Source: Clostridium ragsdalei P11
GTDB lineage: Bacteria; Bacillota; Clostridia; Clostridiales; Clostridiaceae
DNA length: 46,527 nt
Direction: 5' to 3'
NCBI RefSeq assembly: GCF_001675165.1
Contig: NZ_LROS01000023.1
Coordinates: 1 to 46,527, forward strand
Shown here: positions 8,211 through 17,394 of the stretch, piece after piece
How positions within the stretch are numbered: the stretch's first letter is position 1
Layout: each line of letters begins with the position of its first letter
Made by a program: the position numbers and the translations under genes
Notes under the pieces: model-generated
Seen by the model: only the letters and a program-made list of their open reading frames with translations
The model's database searches: none
Told to the model about the DNA's origin: nothing

Positions 8211-8891
8211 TTGAACATAGTAAATTCTAATTTAAGTTTTAGGAGCACTTTAACCTGGGGCAATAATCCAGAAGTAGTTGTGCTCCACCATGCAGGTGCA
8301 AAGATGTGCAGCATAGAGGATATTCACAGGTGGCACCTTGAAAATGGATGGTGCGGCTGCGGTTATCATTATCTTGTGAGGAAAAACGGTACTATATATA
8401 CGGGAAGAAATGAAAAGGCTGTAGGTGCCCATTGTCCAGGATATAATTCCAGATCCATAGGAATATGCGCTGAGGGTGATTTTAATGTTGAAGTTATGGG
8501 TCAAACACAGTACAGTGCATTATTAGAATTAACCCGCTCCATGTTAAGTAAATATGGAATAAGTAAAGTATATGGACATAGGGAGCTTTATTCTACGGAT
8601 TGTCCTGGAGGAAATTTTCCATTAGACAGAATAAGAAATGAGGCTGCAGGAAGCAGCGGCAGGTTAGTTTATCCAGGGTATCTTATAAAGATGAATCCTA
8701 ATTTGGAGGACAGCAATGTAAAAGCTGTTCAGGAAAAGCTTATGAGCAGAGGTTACAGCGTTGGAAGATGCGGTGCTGATGGATTCTTTGGAGGGGGTAC
8801 CCTTGAGGCTGTAAAGAGTTTTCAGAGGGACAGCGGGCTTGTGGTTGATGGTATTGTTGGAGTTAATACATGGAATAGGTTGTTTGGATAA
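8211..8891 (+). CDS. N-acetylmuramoyl-L-alanine amidase with peptidoglycan-binding domain
   Basis: A 226-residue wall hydrolase. The N-terminal amidase_2/PGRP domain (about 1-150) shows the zinc ligands VVLHHAG and GHRELYSTDCPGG and the family signature DIHRWHLENGWCGCGYHYLVRKNGTIYTGR. A PG_binding_1 domain (about 160-226) follows, with NVKAVQEKLMSRGYSVGRCGADGFFGGGTLEAVKSFQ. It cuts the bond between MurNAc and L-alanine. There is no signal peptide, so export would depend on a holin-like protein, which the YvrJ-like neighbour may supply. The start is TTG with GGGGGTGG about 5 bases upstream. Codons 4-11 resemble the left arm of the type B boundary repeat (see findings). Confidence 0.9.
   Translation: MNIVNSNLSFRSTLTWGNNPEVVVLHHAGAKMCSIEDIHRWHLENGWCGCGYHYLVRKNGTIYTGRNEKAVGAHCPGYNSRSIGICAEGDFNVEVMGQTQYSALLELTRSMLSKYGISKVYGHRELYSTDCPGGNFPLDRIRNEAAGSSGRLVYPGYLIKMNPNLEDSNVKAVQEKLMSRGYSVGRCGADGFFGGGTLEAVKSFQRDSGLVVDGIVGVNTWNRLFG
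8221..8242 (+). repeat. Sequence like a type B left arm inside the amidase gene
   Basis: TAAATTCTAATTTAAG and the six bases after it match the type B left arm TAAATTCCAATTTAAG plus GTTGAG at 19 of 22 positions, counted by eye. It lies in the first codons of the amidase gene. It could be chance in AT-rich DNA or the source of the boundary repeat. Confidence 0.35.
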
Positions 8892-8899
8892 ATTAATAC

Positions 8900-8951
8900 C
8901 AGTATAAAGAAGGTTGGTATCATAAAAATGATGCCAACCTTCTTTATACTG
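8900..8951. terminator. Long hairpin after the amidase gene
   Basis: Arms of about 24 bp (starting CAGTATAAAGAAGGTTGG and ending CCAACCTTCTTTATACTG) enclose an AAAA loop with one mismatched pair. There is no T run after it, so it may act as a bidirectional block or protect the mRNA end. The rest of 8952-9342 holds no gene. It contains only a small inverted repeat at 9288-9317 (TGTAGTTA / TAACTACA) just before the next gene, which could be an operator. Confidence 0.65.
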
Positions 8952-9342
8952 TAAAATCAAAATCGCATATGGGGTATCTATAATAAGAGTTTAGTTAAAA
9001 GTTTGGTTTGTATGTGAATAAAAATATATAAGAGTAAGGAGCAGGGGCTTTCCAAACTTTAAATATTACAAAACTTGTATAGTCTTTGGTTTAAAAAATA
9101 TCATTTAATAATGTATTAATTATTGAATGTAATATAAATTAGTATTAGCTTATTTTAAAAGATATGTAAAAAAGGTGTAAACTATATGTAGTAGTAGATA
9201 TTTAATGATTAAGTATATGATTAAATACTAAAAAACGTATGATTGGTTAATTTGTGTTCATCTGTATTTTATATACAAAAAAATAGCTGTAGTTAGATTA
9301 CATACAATGTAACTACAACTTAGCGAGAGGAGTCATTTAGAT

Positions 9343-12300
9343 ATGCCATATGAAAGCGGTGGACGTGCTGACAAATTAGGAAATACCTATGAAAGAAGAT
9401 GGGTTATATATCAGATGCTGAGGGTTATAGAAGAAGAGTTAGTTAGTGTAGAATTGGAACCAATAGGTGAAGATGAAAAAGGAATTGATATATGGATTAC
9501 ATTTCAGGATGGTAGTTGCGAAGGACAGCAATGTAAAGGTAGAAATGCTAGTAAAGAAGAATGGGATATCAGTTCATTAAAGTCAAGAAATATAATTAAA
9601 AATTGGAAAAAACAGTTAGATAGGTGTAGTAGCAATAAGGTATCGTTAGTATCACCTTTATCATGCCAAATGTTGGAAGACTTAATTAAGCGTGCCAAAA
9701 ACACAAATAATGTTCCGCAAGATTTTTTAAATTATCAAATTAAAAAATCCAGTCCAGAATTTATTAAATTTTTTAATGGTTATTGTAGTGAATTGAATTT
9801 AAATCCTGAAGTTAATATGGACTTATGTAAAATAATTAATTACTTATCAAGAACGTCTTATCATCAGGTGCCAGATTCGTTTCAAAAGGAGATAGTTTTA
9901 GATAAAATACAGTATTTATTTATTGGAGATAAGGATAATATATACAAATGTTTAGAAAATTTGGTAACTGAAGGTGAAATTTTAGGTAGAAATATTACTA
10001 ATAGTTATTTGCGTGGGTACCTAAGGGAAAATAAGGTCTTATTTAGGGATATTGCTTTAGATACAAAGGTAGCTTCAAGAATTGAAGAATTAAATGATGA
10101 ATACAAAAAAACGTTTATACCAATCAACGGAAAGCTAATATCTAGAAGTGAGTTTAAATTATGTAATGACAAAATATTAGAGGGAAAATCAATTATTATT
10201 CATGGAAAAGCAGGAAGTGGCAAAAGTGGCTGTACTCAGGCAATTATATCATTTTGTGAAAGTAATGGAATTCCATATATAGCTGTAAAGTTAGATATGA
10301 GGATACCTAATGTAAGTGCTGAAAAGTGGGGAAAAGATTTAGGATTGCCAGCTTCAATAGCACACTCTTTACATAGCATTTCTAAAAATGAAAATGCAGT
10401 AATAATACTTGATCAATTAGATGCGCTGAGATGGACACAAGCACATTCAAGAGATGCATTAAGTATATGTTCAGAAATAATAAAGCAAGTAGCAAATCTT
10501 AATTTAGAGCGGAATAAAAAAATATCAATTGTTTTAGTGTGTAGGACATATGATCTTGAAAATGATAACAATATTAAGTTACTTTTCAAGGAAAACAGTG
10601 AAGAAGAGAAGTCTGTAGGATGGTTAAAAATATTGGTTAAAGAGTTTGATGAAAATACTGTTAAAAGTGTTATTGGGAAAGAATATAATAGGCTATCAAA
10701 AAAATTAAAACATGTATTAAGAATTCCAAGTAGTCTTTACATTTGGAAACAGTTAGATAGAAAAAAAGCTTATGATGAATTTTCTACGGCTAATGAGTTA
10801 ATTTGTGAATGGTGGAATCAATTATTAGAAAAATGTGAACAAAATGAAATAGATGAGCAAAATGTTCAAAAAGCAAAAAAAGAAATTGTTGATAGGCTTG
10901 ATAGATGTGGAATGATGTATACTAATTATAAATTATTGAATGTTACACGAAGAAGCTTAAAGTATTTAGCATCTAATGGTTTTATAACAGTGATTAATAA
11001 CAATGTTTCCTTTGCTCATCAAAGTATTTTAGACTATTTTTTGGTAGAAAAGATGCTGCATAAATACGATAATGGTGAAAATATTATAAGTATTATTGGA
11101 TCTAAAGAAACCCAAACACCTGGAAAAAGGTATCAGATTCAAATGTTGCTTCAAAATATTGAAGAGTGTTATCCTGATAACTTTGTTAATGTTGGAGAGC
11201 AAATGTTAGAATCATCTAATGTTAGATTTTATGTTAAGTATGTATTTTTAGAAGTGTTAGGACAGAGTATATCAATAAATTCAAGTATAAAAAATTTCAT
11301 TATGAAATACTTAGAAAAAGATGAATTTGCAAATCATATTATTGATAATGTAATTAATGGACATCCAATTTTTGTAGAATTGCTACTTAAAAATGGAGTT
11401 TTAGATAAGTGGATGCAGGATGAGACGAAAAAAAATGTTGCAATTAATTTAATGATAAGCTTACATCCACAATATAGTAATAATGATGTGGAATTTATTA
11501 AGAAATATACATTTATCTCTAAAGAAAACGATGAAAAATTATTCAGGTGTTTTAGTTTTAATATACAAGAAGATACTAATGAGATGTTTGAATTGAGAAT
11601 GAAATTTTATGAGCATTATCCAGAGATGGCAGGATCTTATATTAATTTTAAAGAAATGTTTCAAAATTGTGATTTAAGATCTATTAGAATTTTTGAGCTA
11701 TTATTAAAGTATAAGATTAAAAATAGTAGTAGAAGTATTTATAATTATGAAGAAAAATTAATAGATGAAAATAGCAATATATTAGTAAAGGACAGCAAAA
11801 TAGTTTTAGATATATTACTGCCATACATACCACGAGAAAAGGAATATTATAATGTTTATTCAGGATGGGATGCAAGATACACTCATAACAGCGGGTTAGA
11901 AAGAGCATGTGTTGAGATAATAAAAAAAGCGAATACTGCATTAATTAATAAGAATCCAGGAATTTTTATAGAACGATATAAAGAATTTATGGGTAAAGCT
12001 TATGTGGTATTTAACGAAATAATATTAACTGCACTAGTGCAGCTCCCAGGTAAGTTTAGTGATAGGGTTGTGAGCTATGTTGCTACTAATTTAAATGAAA
12101 ATATTTTTGATAAAACAAGCAGTAACGAAGATGAACTTGCTTTAGTTAAAGATGTATTAAGAAAACATACAGTATATTGCAGCAAAGATGTATTTTTAGC
12201 ACTTGAAAATGCGATTATTTCGTATATTGATCCTAGAGCAAAGGAATGGTACAGAAGACGAATAGAGTACAATAAAAATGGAAATAGAGTGTATTGGAGT

Positions 12301-13896
12301 TTCTGGGGTGATATGCAAATGGCATTATTGCCATGTTTGCCGCTGAATAGAATTTCCCAAAAATCAAAGGAATTATTACGGGTACTTAATCGACGTTTTG
12401 AGAATGTACAAAATACATATACTCATTTAAATGGTCATTGTGGATGGGTTAGGTCACCTATAGCGGGGAAAAAATTAGGAAATCATCAATGGTTACAAGT
12501 GTTAACTAATAACAAATTGAAGAAAAAGAATTGTTCACATTGGAGTAAAGTAGAAGGTGGATTTATTGAAAATTCTATTGAAGAGTTTTCTACAAGTTTT
12601 CGGGAAGCCGTTTCTTATGATCCTGAAAGATTTATTAAATTGCTATTGAGTTGTGATAAAGATATGAGTGAAGTTTATATTGATTCATTATTTACAGGAG
12701 TAGCATTTAGTAATCGTTTGAACGAGGTCCCAATAAACTTGCTGGAAAAAATGATTTTGAAATATCGTTATAATTATGATTCATTTAGGGCTAGTTATAT
12801 ATGTGATATTATTGAGAAAAAAGAAGATACTCACTGGTCTCAAAATATAATTGACATATTGAATGATATTGCTATTAATCATTCAAATCCAAATAATGAA
12901 AAACCTAATGTAACATCTTCCGAAGATAAGGAGATGAAATCTTTTTACATGCTCCAAAGTAATGCTTTTAATTGTGTAAGAGGTACTGCAGCTATGGCTA
13001 TTGGAAAGTTGTTATGGAGTAATAAAGAACTATATGTTAAGTTTAAAGATACAGTATCAAAATTATGTGATGACATAAATCCAGCAGTTAGGCTAGCAAA
13101 TTTGTTTGCATTAGTTCCAATATATAATATAGATAGAGATTGGGCAGCTGAAAAAATTCTTTATACGTTTGAAAGAGATTATAGAATTGCTGGATATCAT
13201 GGCTCAAAACAGTTGTTTTTTCTTATGTATCCTAAATTTAGAGAACGCATTTTAAAAATTATATTACAGTGTTACTTTTCAGATGATAAAGATCTGATAA
13301 AAGTTGGAGCTTGTAGTTTGACTGAAATGTATATTCAAAATGATGAATTTCAAGATGAAATATTTGATGTTCAAAATATGAATGAAACCCAGGTAAAAAG
13401 TATTCTGGAAATGGCATTACTTTATTTCAATAAAGAAGGATACAATGATTTAGTAAAAAGCATTATTAAAAAATTTACATTTAGTAAATTTGATTTGGAA
13501 TTTCCAATATCCCAAATTTTTTATAATAATTTAGTCGAATTAGAAAGGGATAAGGATTTTTTAATTGAAATAATGGAATCTAATATGAGCAGAAGAATAA
13601 TTTATGCTTTTGTACATTATTTAGAAGAAAATGCTAAATCAATTATTGATTATAAGGATATTATTTTATCTATGGGTTATGCTTTAATTGAAAATCATGT
13701 AGGAAACTCAGGTGATTATTGGAGAATAGATGATGAATTGTCCAAACTTATCATAGGCTTATATGATGAGACATCTCAATTATCAGATGAAAAACTGAAG
13801 AGTATTTCACAACAGTGCCTAGATATTTGGGATCTAATGTTCGAAAAACGAGTTGGTTCAGCTAGAGTGTTGAGCCAGCAGATGCTAGATAGGTAA
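9343..13896 (+). CDS. Avs-like STAND NTPase with N-terminal PD-(D/E)XK nuclease
   Basis: A very large protein (1517 aa). Residues 1-150 look like a Mrr/Cap4-type nuclease: GGRADKLGNTYERRW, then D49 in GIDIWI and Q63-C-K65 in EGQQCKG. Residues 287-296 are a Walker A (HGKAGSGKSG) and 353-360 a Walker B-like strand (VIILDQLD). A STAND-type helical region follows (RIPSSLYIWKQL, then FAHQSILDYFLVEKML). The remaining 900 or so residues are helical repeats. This matches the plan of Avs (AVAST) antiphage proteins: the C-terminal repeats recognise a phage protein, the NTPase oligomerises and the nuclease cuts DNA. Which Avs type, and which phage protein is sensed, cannot be told. It stands alone after 390 bp without genes; AGCGAGAGGAG lies about 11 bases before the ATG. 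Confidence 0.75.
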   Translation: MPYESGGRADKLGNTYERRWVIYQMLRVIEEELVSVELEPIGEDEKGIDIWITFQDGSCEGQQCKGRNASKEEWDISSLKSRNIIKNWKKQLDRCSSNKVSLVSPLSCQMLEDLIKRAKNTNNVPQDFLNYQIKKSSPEFIKFFNGYCSELNLNPEVNMDLCKIINYLSRTSYHQVPDSFQKEIVLDKIQYLFIGDKDNIYKCLENLVTEGEILGRNITNSYLRGYLRENKVLFRDIALDTKVASRIEELNDEYKKTFIPINGKLISRSEFKLCNDKILEGKSIIIHGKAGSGKSGCTQAIISFCESNGIPYIAVKLDMRIPNVSAEKWGKDLGLPASIAHSLHSISKNENAVIILDQLDALRWTQAHSRDALSICSEIIKQVANLNLERNKKISIVLVCRTYDLENDNNIKLLFKENSEEEKSVGWLKILVKEFDENTVKSVIGKEYNRLSKKLKHVLRIPSSLYIWKQLDRKKAYDEFSTANELICEWWNQLLEKCEQNEIDEQNVQKAKKEIVDRLDRCGMMYTNYKLLNVTRRSLKYLASNGFITVINNNVSFAHQSILDYFLVEKMLHKYDNGENIISIIGSKETQTPGKRYQIQMLLQNIEECYPDNFVNVGEQMLESSNVRFYVKYVFLEVLGQSISINSSIKNFIMKYLEKDEFANHIIDNVINGHPIFVELLLKNGVLDKWMQDETKKNVAINLMISLHPQYSNNDVEFIKKYTFISKENDEKLFRCFSFNIQEDTNEMFELRMKFYEHYPEMAGSYINFKEMFQNCDLRSIRIFELLLKYKIKNSSRSIYNYEEKLIDENSNILVKDSKIVLDILLPYIPREKEYYNVYSGWDARYTHNSGLERACVEIIKKANTALINKNPGIFIERYKEFMGKAYVVFNEIILTALVQLPGKFSDRVVSYVATNLNENIFDKTSSNEDELALVKDVLRKHTVYCSKDVFLALENAIISYIDPRAKEWYRRRIEYNKNGNRVYWSFWGDMQMALLPCLPLNRISQKSKELLRVLNRRFENVQNTYTHLNGHCGWVRSPIAGKKLGNHQWLQVLTNNKLKKKNCSHWSKVEGGFIENSIEEFSTSFREAVSYDPERFIKLLLSCDKDMSEVYIDSLFTGVAFSNRLNEVPINLLEKMILKYRYNYDSFRASYICDIIEKKEDTHWSQNIIDILNDIAINHSNPNNEKPNVTSSEDKEMKSFYMLQSNAFNCVRGTAAMAIGKLLWSNKELYVKFKDTVSKLCDDINPAVRLANLFALVPIYNIDRDWAAEKILYTFERDYRIAGYHGSKQLFFLMYPKFRERILKIILQCYFSDDKDLIKVGACSLTEMYIQNDEFQDEIFDVQNMNETQVKSILEMALLYFNKEGYNDLVKSIIKKFTFSKFDLEFPISQIFYNNLVELERDKDFLIEIMESNMSRRIIYAFVHYLEENAKSIIDYKDIILSMGYALIENHVGNSGDYWRIDDELSKLIIGLYDETSQLSDEKLKSISQQCLDIWDLMFEKRVGSARVLSQQMLDR

Positions 13897-14058
13897 AGGT
13901 GTAATAAATAATTAGTACTATTAAATTGATATTTACAATATTGTAAAGAAATTTTCTCTTTAGTAATAAACATGTTATTTGTAATACCTTCAATCTACTT
14001 GAAACAAAGTAACTTTTATCTAAAACAAGAGTATGTTACAGTATCTTATATAATAATT

Positions 14059-14112
14059 AAACAAAATAGATACTTTTTAATGAAAATATCATTTAAAAGT
14101 ATCTATTTTGTT
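14059..14112. terminator. Large inverted repeat before the XRE gene
   Basis: AACAAAATAGATACTTTT and AAAAGTATCTATTTTGTT form a long stem with an internal bulge. It probably ends the transcript of the Avs-like gene. Its right end touches the -35 box of the next promoter, so it could also be a regulator site. Confidence 0.6.
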
Positions 14113-14140
14113 GACTAAAGTTAATCAAATTGAATATAAT
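14111..14140 (+). promoter_or_regulatory. Sigma-A type promoter of the XRE-ImmA-PIN operon
   Basis: TTGACT (14111-14116) and TATAAT (14135-14140) are 18 bases apart, 24 bases before the XRE start codon. The overlap of the -35 box with the inverted repeat makes autoregulation by the XRE protein plausible. Confidence 0.65.
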
Positions 14141-14163
14141 ATAGATAAGAAGGAGGGATGTTT

Positions 14164-14541
14164 ATGTTAAGTACGAATGAAATAATAGGAAGAAATATTT
14201 TAAAAATTTTAAATGAAAAAGATATAAAACAAACTCAATTAGCGGAAAAATTAAATATTTCAAAACAAACTTTAAATAAGATAATTCATGGAAGAAGGAA
14301 CATTTCAATAAATGAAATAAAAGAGATATGTGATGCTTTATCTGTACCCATGGAAAAACTTACAGATGAAGATAGTTTAAATGAAGAGCAAATGGAGCCT
14401 ATAAAGCTTTTTATGGGAGAAGTTAATAGCAAAGAAGCTAAATGCGGACTAATGCATGCACAGAATATTATGGATATGATTCTCTTTCATAGTGAAATTC
14501 AAGAGAAAAAGGGAATACTTCAGGAAGAGTGGGATGATTAA
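14164..14541 (+). CDS. XRE-family HTH regulator (antitoxin-like)
   Basis: A 125-residue protein with an N-terminal helix-turn-helix (IIGRNILKILNEKDIKQTQLAEKLNISKQTLNKIIHGRRNISINEIKEICDAL, about residues 4-58) and an acidic tail of about 60 residues. The ATG at 14158 sits only one base after AAGGAGGG, while the ATG at 14164 has 6-7 bases spacing and is preferred. The stop codon shares one base with the next start (TAATG), which points to coupled translation. With the ImmA/IrrE-like protease and the PIN-like protein it forms a three-gene unit in which this protein would repress the promoter and perhaps neutralise the toxin. Confidence 0.8.
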   Translation: MLSTNEIIGRNILKILNEKDIKQTQLAEKLNISKQTLNKIIHGRRNISINEIKEICDALSVPMEKLTDEDSLNEEQMEPIKLFMGEVNSKEAKCGLMHAQNIMDMILFHSEIQEKKGILQEEWDD

Positions 14542-15362
14542 TGCATGAACTAATTAGAAAAAGTATTTTTAATAGAAGTAAGGATACTTATGAAGAATTG
14601 GAAGATGGGGCTATTTCATTTTTAACTAGATATTTTGGTACCGGAGATAGAATGATTATGCAAGATGATATATTCAGTGTTATTATGAATTACTGTCCTG
14701 AACTAAAATTATTAATGTATCCAATTAGAGATAATGAAATATACGGATTTGTATGTAATTATAAGGGACAAATTTTCATGTATATAAACACCTATCTTCC
14801 ACTAGAAAAGCAAATATTTACGGCAGCTCATGAATTATATCATTTAAAATATAATAAAGAACAGTTAGGTAAATGTTACAGTCATCTAGTGAAGAGTATA
14901 GATTTAGGAAAAGACATTGAAGAAAAGGCAAATCTTTTTGCAGCATTATTGTTGGTTCCAACTAATTCTTTAAAAAAGCAAGTTGAATTATTAAAGATTG
15001 ATAAGAGAAAATTAAGTATCTTAGATATCATAAAGCTTATGGATGTTTTTGCTGTACCTTATAAAACTATTGTTTTACGTTTGTTTGAAATAGAATTTAT
15101 AGATATGAAAAAAGCGGATGAACTGCTAGAAATTCCAGATAGGGATGAAAATGAAGGAATATTATATGAAATAAATAAGTATGAAATAGCTGTAAGGTGG
15201 CAAAAGAGAACAAATGATATTAGATATGACAATTTGAAAGCATTAATAATAGATAATAATTCGGAGGAATTAGTTCCAATTATGAAAGCTGAAGATGATA
15301 TTAAATATATTACAAGAGATATTGATGATATTTATAGAGAGCTTGGTGAAAAAATTGATTAA
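14541..15362 (+). CDS. ImmA/IrrE-family metallopeptidase
   Basis: A 273-residue protein whose zinc motif is H97-E98-L-Y-H101 (FTAAHELYHLKYN), followed by a downstream Glu in EEKANLFAALLLVP. This is the ImmA/IrrE (DUF955) pattern. Such proteases cleave XRE repressors or act as antitoxin parts in two-gene modules; ImmA of ICEBs1 cleaves ImmR. The C-terminal 100 residues are less conserved. It overlaps the XRE gene by one base and the PIN-like gene by about 17 bases. Confidence 0.85.
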   Translation: MHELIRKSIFNRSKDTYEELEDGAISFLTRYFGTGDRMIMQDDIFSVIMNYCPELKLLMYPIRDNEIYGFVCNYKGQIFMYINTYLPLEKQIFTAAHELYHLKYNKEQLGKCYSHLVKSIDLGKDIEEKANLFAALLLVPTNSLKKQVELLKIDKRKLSILDIIKLMDVFAVPYKTIVLRLFEIEFIDMKKADELLEIPDRDENEGILYEINKYEIAVRWQKRTNDIRYDNLKALIIDNNSEELVPIMKAEDDIKYITRDIDDIYRELGEKID

Positions 15363-16152
15363 GCTTGGTACAACTGTTTTGGACACAGACTCTATAATAA
15401 AATCTTCTATAACTTTAGAAGGAGAATCTTTACTGGAAAAATTCTTAACATTGGAAGGCTCCTATTATATTCATGCTCATATACGAAACGAAGTTGCATG
15501 GCCAGAAGAATCAAAAAAATTGCTAAACATGTTAATAGAAAAAGAAACTATAAAGGTGTTATCTGATAAAGACTTGATAGAGATGCTAAAAGAAAGTTAT
15601 ACGATGCCATACAGAACATTTTTAAGCAATTTGAAAGTTTGCTGCAGCATATTTAATACAAGGTATTATAATGACTATTATGTGGAATTGGAGAAACTAG
15701 ATTTTAAAAATTTAGATATAGATGAGTTTTTAATTAAACTTAAAGTTATCGAGGATAGAATATTAGACGATTGTAAAAATAATAGAGTCCCTTCAAATTT
15801 AGGGGAATTAAAAACAGCTTTAATGTCAGCCATTTTATATGTGGTTAATAATACACAGGTAAATATTTTTGCATCTGATGATAGAAGAGCTAGAAGGTGT
15901 ATGGTTATTGGATATAGTGGAGAGTATCATAGTTTAAAAGCTCTTAGTGTATTAGGAATTTTCTATATTCTTAGAGATTATTTAGATAAGGAAAAAGCTG
16001 TTGCATATATAAATAAATTTCATGAGCTTAGTTTTAAAATATGTGATAATAAAAACAATATGATTAAAAAAAGTGGAGAGGATATAATTGACCTGTTATA
16101 TGCAGGAAAGCTTGTTTTACTTAAAGATGGTAATATGAAATTAGTACATTAA
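15346..16152 (+). CDS. PIN-like protein, probable toxin of the XRE-ImmA unit
   Basis: About 268 residues. The start TTVLDTDSI carries D13, E49 lies in IRNEVAWPEE, and ASDDRRARR carries D178 and D179. This matches the spaced acidic residues of PIN-like RNase folds, with the final D-D-x-R-A-R that often ends them. The extra helical middle (LKVIEDRILDDCKNNRVPSNLGELKTALMSAILYVV) is long for a PIN domain. The frame is open from 15295, but TTG 15343, GTG 15346 or TTG 15355 are the likely starts next to GAGAG. A terminator follows. Together with the XRE and ImmA genes it forms a toxin-antitoxin-like trio. The ribonuclease role is inferred. Confidence 0.6.
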   Translation: MKKLIKLGTTVLDTDSIIKSSITLEGESLLEKFLTLEGSYYIHAHIRNEVAWPEESKKLLNMLIEKETIKVLSDKDLIEMLKESYTMPYRTFLSNLKVCCSIFNTRYYNDYYVELEKLDFKNLDIDEFLIKLKVIEDRILDDCKNNRVPSNLGELKTALMSAILYVVNNTQVNIFASDDRRARRCMVIGYSGEYHSLKALSVLGIFYILRDYLDKEKAVAYINKFHELSFKICDNKNNMIKKSGEDIIDLLYAGKLVLLKDGNMKLVH

Positions 16153-16187
16153 AAATAAGTACTGGTTAAAGCTGGTGCTTATTTTTT
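16152..16187 (+). terminator. Intrinsic terminator after the PIN-like gene
   Basis: AAAAATAAGTAC pairs with GTGCTTATTTTTT around a 12-base loop, ending in six T. It can work in both directions and also faces the end of the structured RNA copy on the other strand. Confidence 0.7.
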
Positions 16188-16199
16188 GTTGAGAGTACA

Positions 16200-17245
16200 A
16201 AGTAATTTGCTTTAAATTCATGAATCTATGGACTAGCTTTACCTCTTCGCGTACTCAGAATTAAAGCTGTTCCATAGAAATAAAGTTTAATGGGATGCTC
16301 CGCCCCAAACCCAGGCAGCAATCCTTTGAGGTCTTATAATAGGCTCCTTTTCAGTCGCAAGGAAGCTTTGGACAAGTACTTTCTTTTTCGCTTATTTGAT
16401 GTATCAATAATCAACAAAAGTAAGATATTTTATATGTATACATAGTGTTTATCTTTGCAGTGCTCAAAACAAAGGCTAGTCCAAAGACAAATATACAAGT
16501 ATATTAGTTAACTTCAGCTCGTGTGCTTATATCAATGTAACATTAGTATGGCAGATAGGTATCATAAAATAAATTCTAGTGTATTAAAATTATTTAATTA
16601 AATTGGATATGTATTTCAGGTTATAAAGGAAATTGGATCTAATAAGGATATAGTTACTGATGCATATAATGTATATTTAACATATTTGGGCACTTTAACT
16701 ACCACCCAAAAAAGGACAGGTTTCTATCTAGTATTTCTAAGCTTTTATAAGTTCCTCCTTTATCCGGACCTTCTAAAAGCAAAGAAATACACGATTTTAA
16801 CTAGTCCTTTATTTGGGTTCCCGGCAGAGTGCAAAGGGGAGGACATGCTCCCTGCAGAAACCTTTCATGTACAAGCATTAAAAAGACATGTTCATATAAG
16901 GTTTCGCAGCAAGGCAAGTCCACCCCTTCTCGGTATTCCTCTGGGGTCTTTCACTTGTGCTACTTCGCTAAACAAAGGGAGATTTAACGAAAGTACAAGC
17001 TTTTACAAAGCTTGATACAGTCGTCAAATCTATTGTTTAGCAAAATAAACAAGCGTTCAGGGGAGTTTCCAAGGGCCTTTATATGCATGAAGTTTTAGAT
17101 AGCTTTTCAAAATATTTCTAAACAATTTGTAGTATACAGGTGAAAGGGTGGACATGCTTCTAATACTCGGCTCAGATATGGTTATATATGTAGAGATTGC
17201 TTATATGACCGGCATTACAAGGCAAGTCCACCCTATATAAAAAAT
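16200..17245 (-). ncRNA. Candidate large structured RNA, copy 1 (minus strand)
   Basis: The interval between the PIN-like and HEPN genes has no credible coding frame but many long paired segments. Read on the minus strand, a hairpin pairs 17234-17222 with 17157-17145. A second pairs 16928-16914 with 16848-16833. Both have the core GGACTTGC / GCATGTCC. Then come ACCCCAGAGGAATACCG (16947-16931), a stem pairing 16486-16475 with 16377-16366, the invariant block at 16308-16286 (GGGGCGGAGCATCCCATT core) and a 3' stem pairing 16277-16262 with 16241-16226. The same elements occur in copy 2 at 26440-27230. The exact ends and the RNA class are unknown. A 110-codon open frame at 16686-17015 lies in the antisense of this region and is not credited. 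Confidence 0.65.
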
Positions 17246-17394
17246 CATACTTATTTTGTAAACATAAGTAATAATATGGATTTATATGATATAATTAGGG
17301 CATAACATCTTGTTGTATAGATGTTTAGTAGGTATAGAGGATTATGTCTATAATGGGTGGTTGGAATCAATAATACTGTGAGGGGGTACTTAAT

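Noticed and set aside
16589-16690. Possible coding scrap reading EIGSNKDIVTDAYNVYLTYLG
   Set aside because: No start, no homologue recognised, and it is too short to separate from chance in AT-rich DNA.
16686-17015. 110-codon open frame on the plus strand
   Set aside because: It lies antisense to the paired segments of the structured RNA, has no ribosome-binding site and reads like no protein family.
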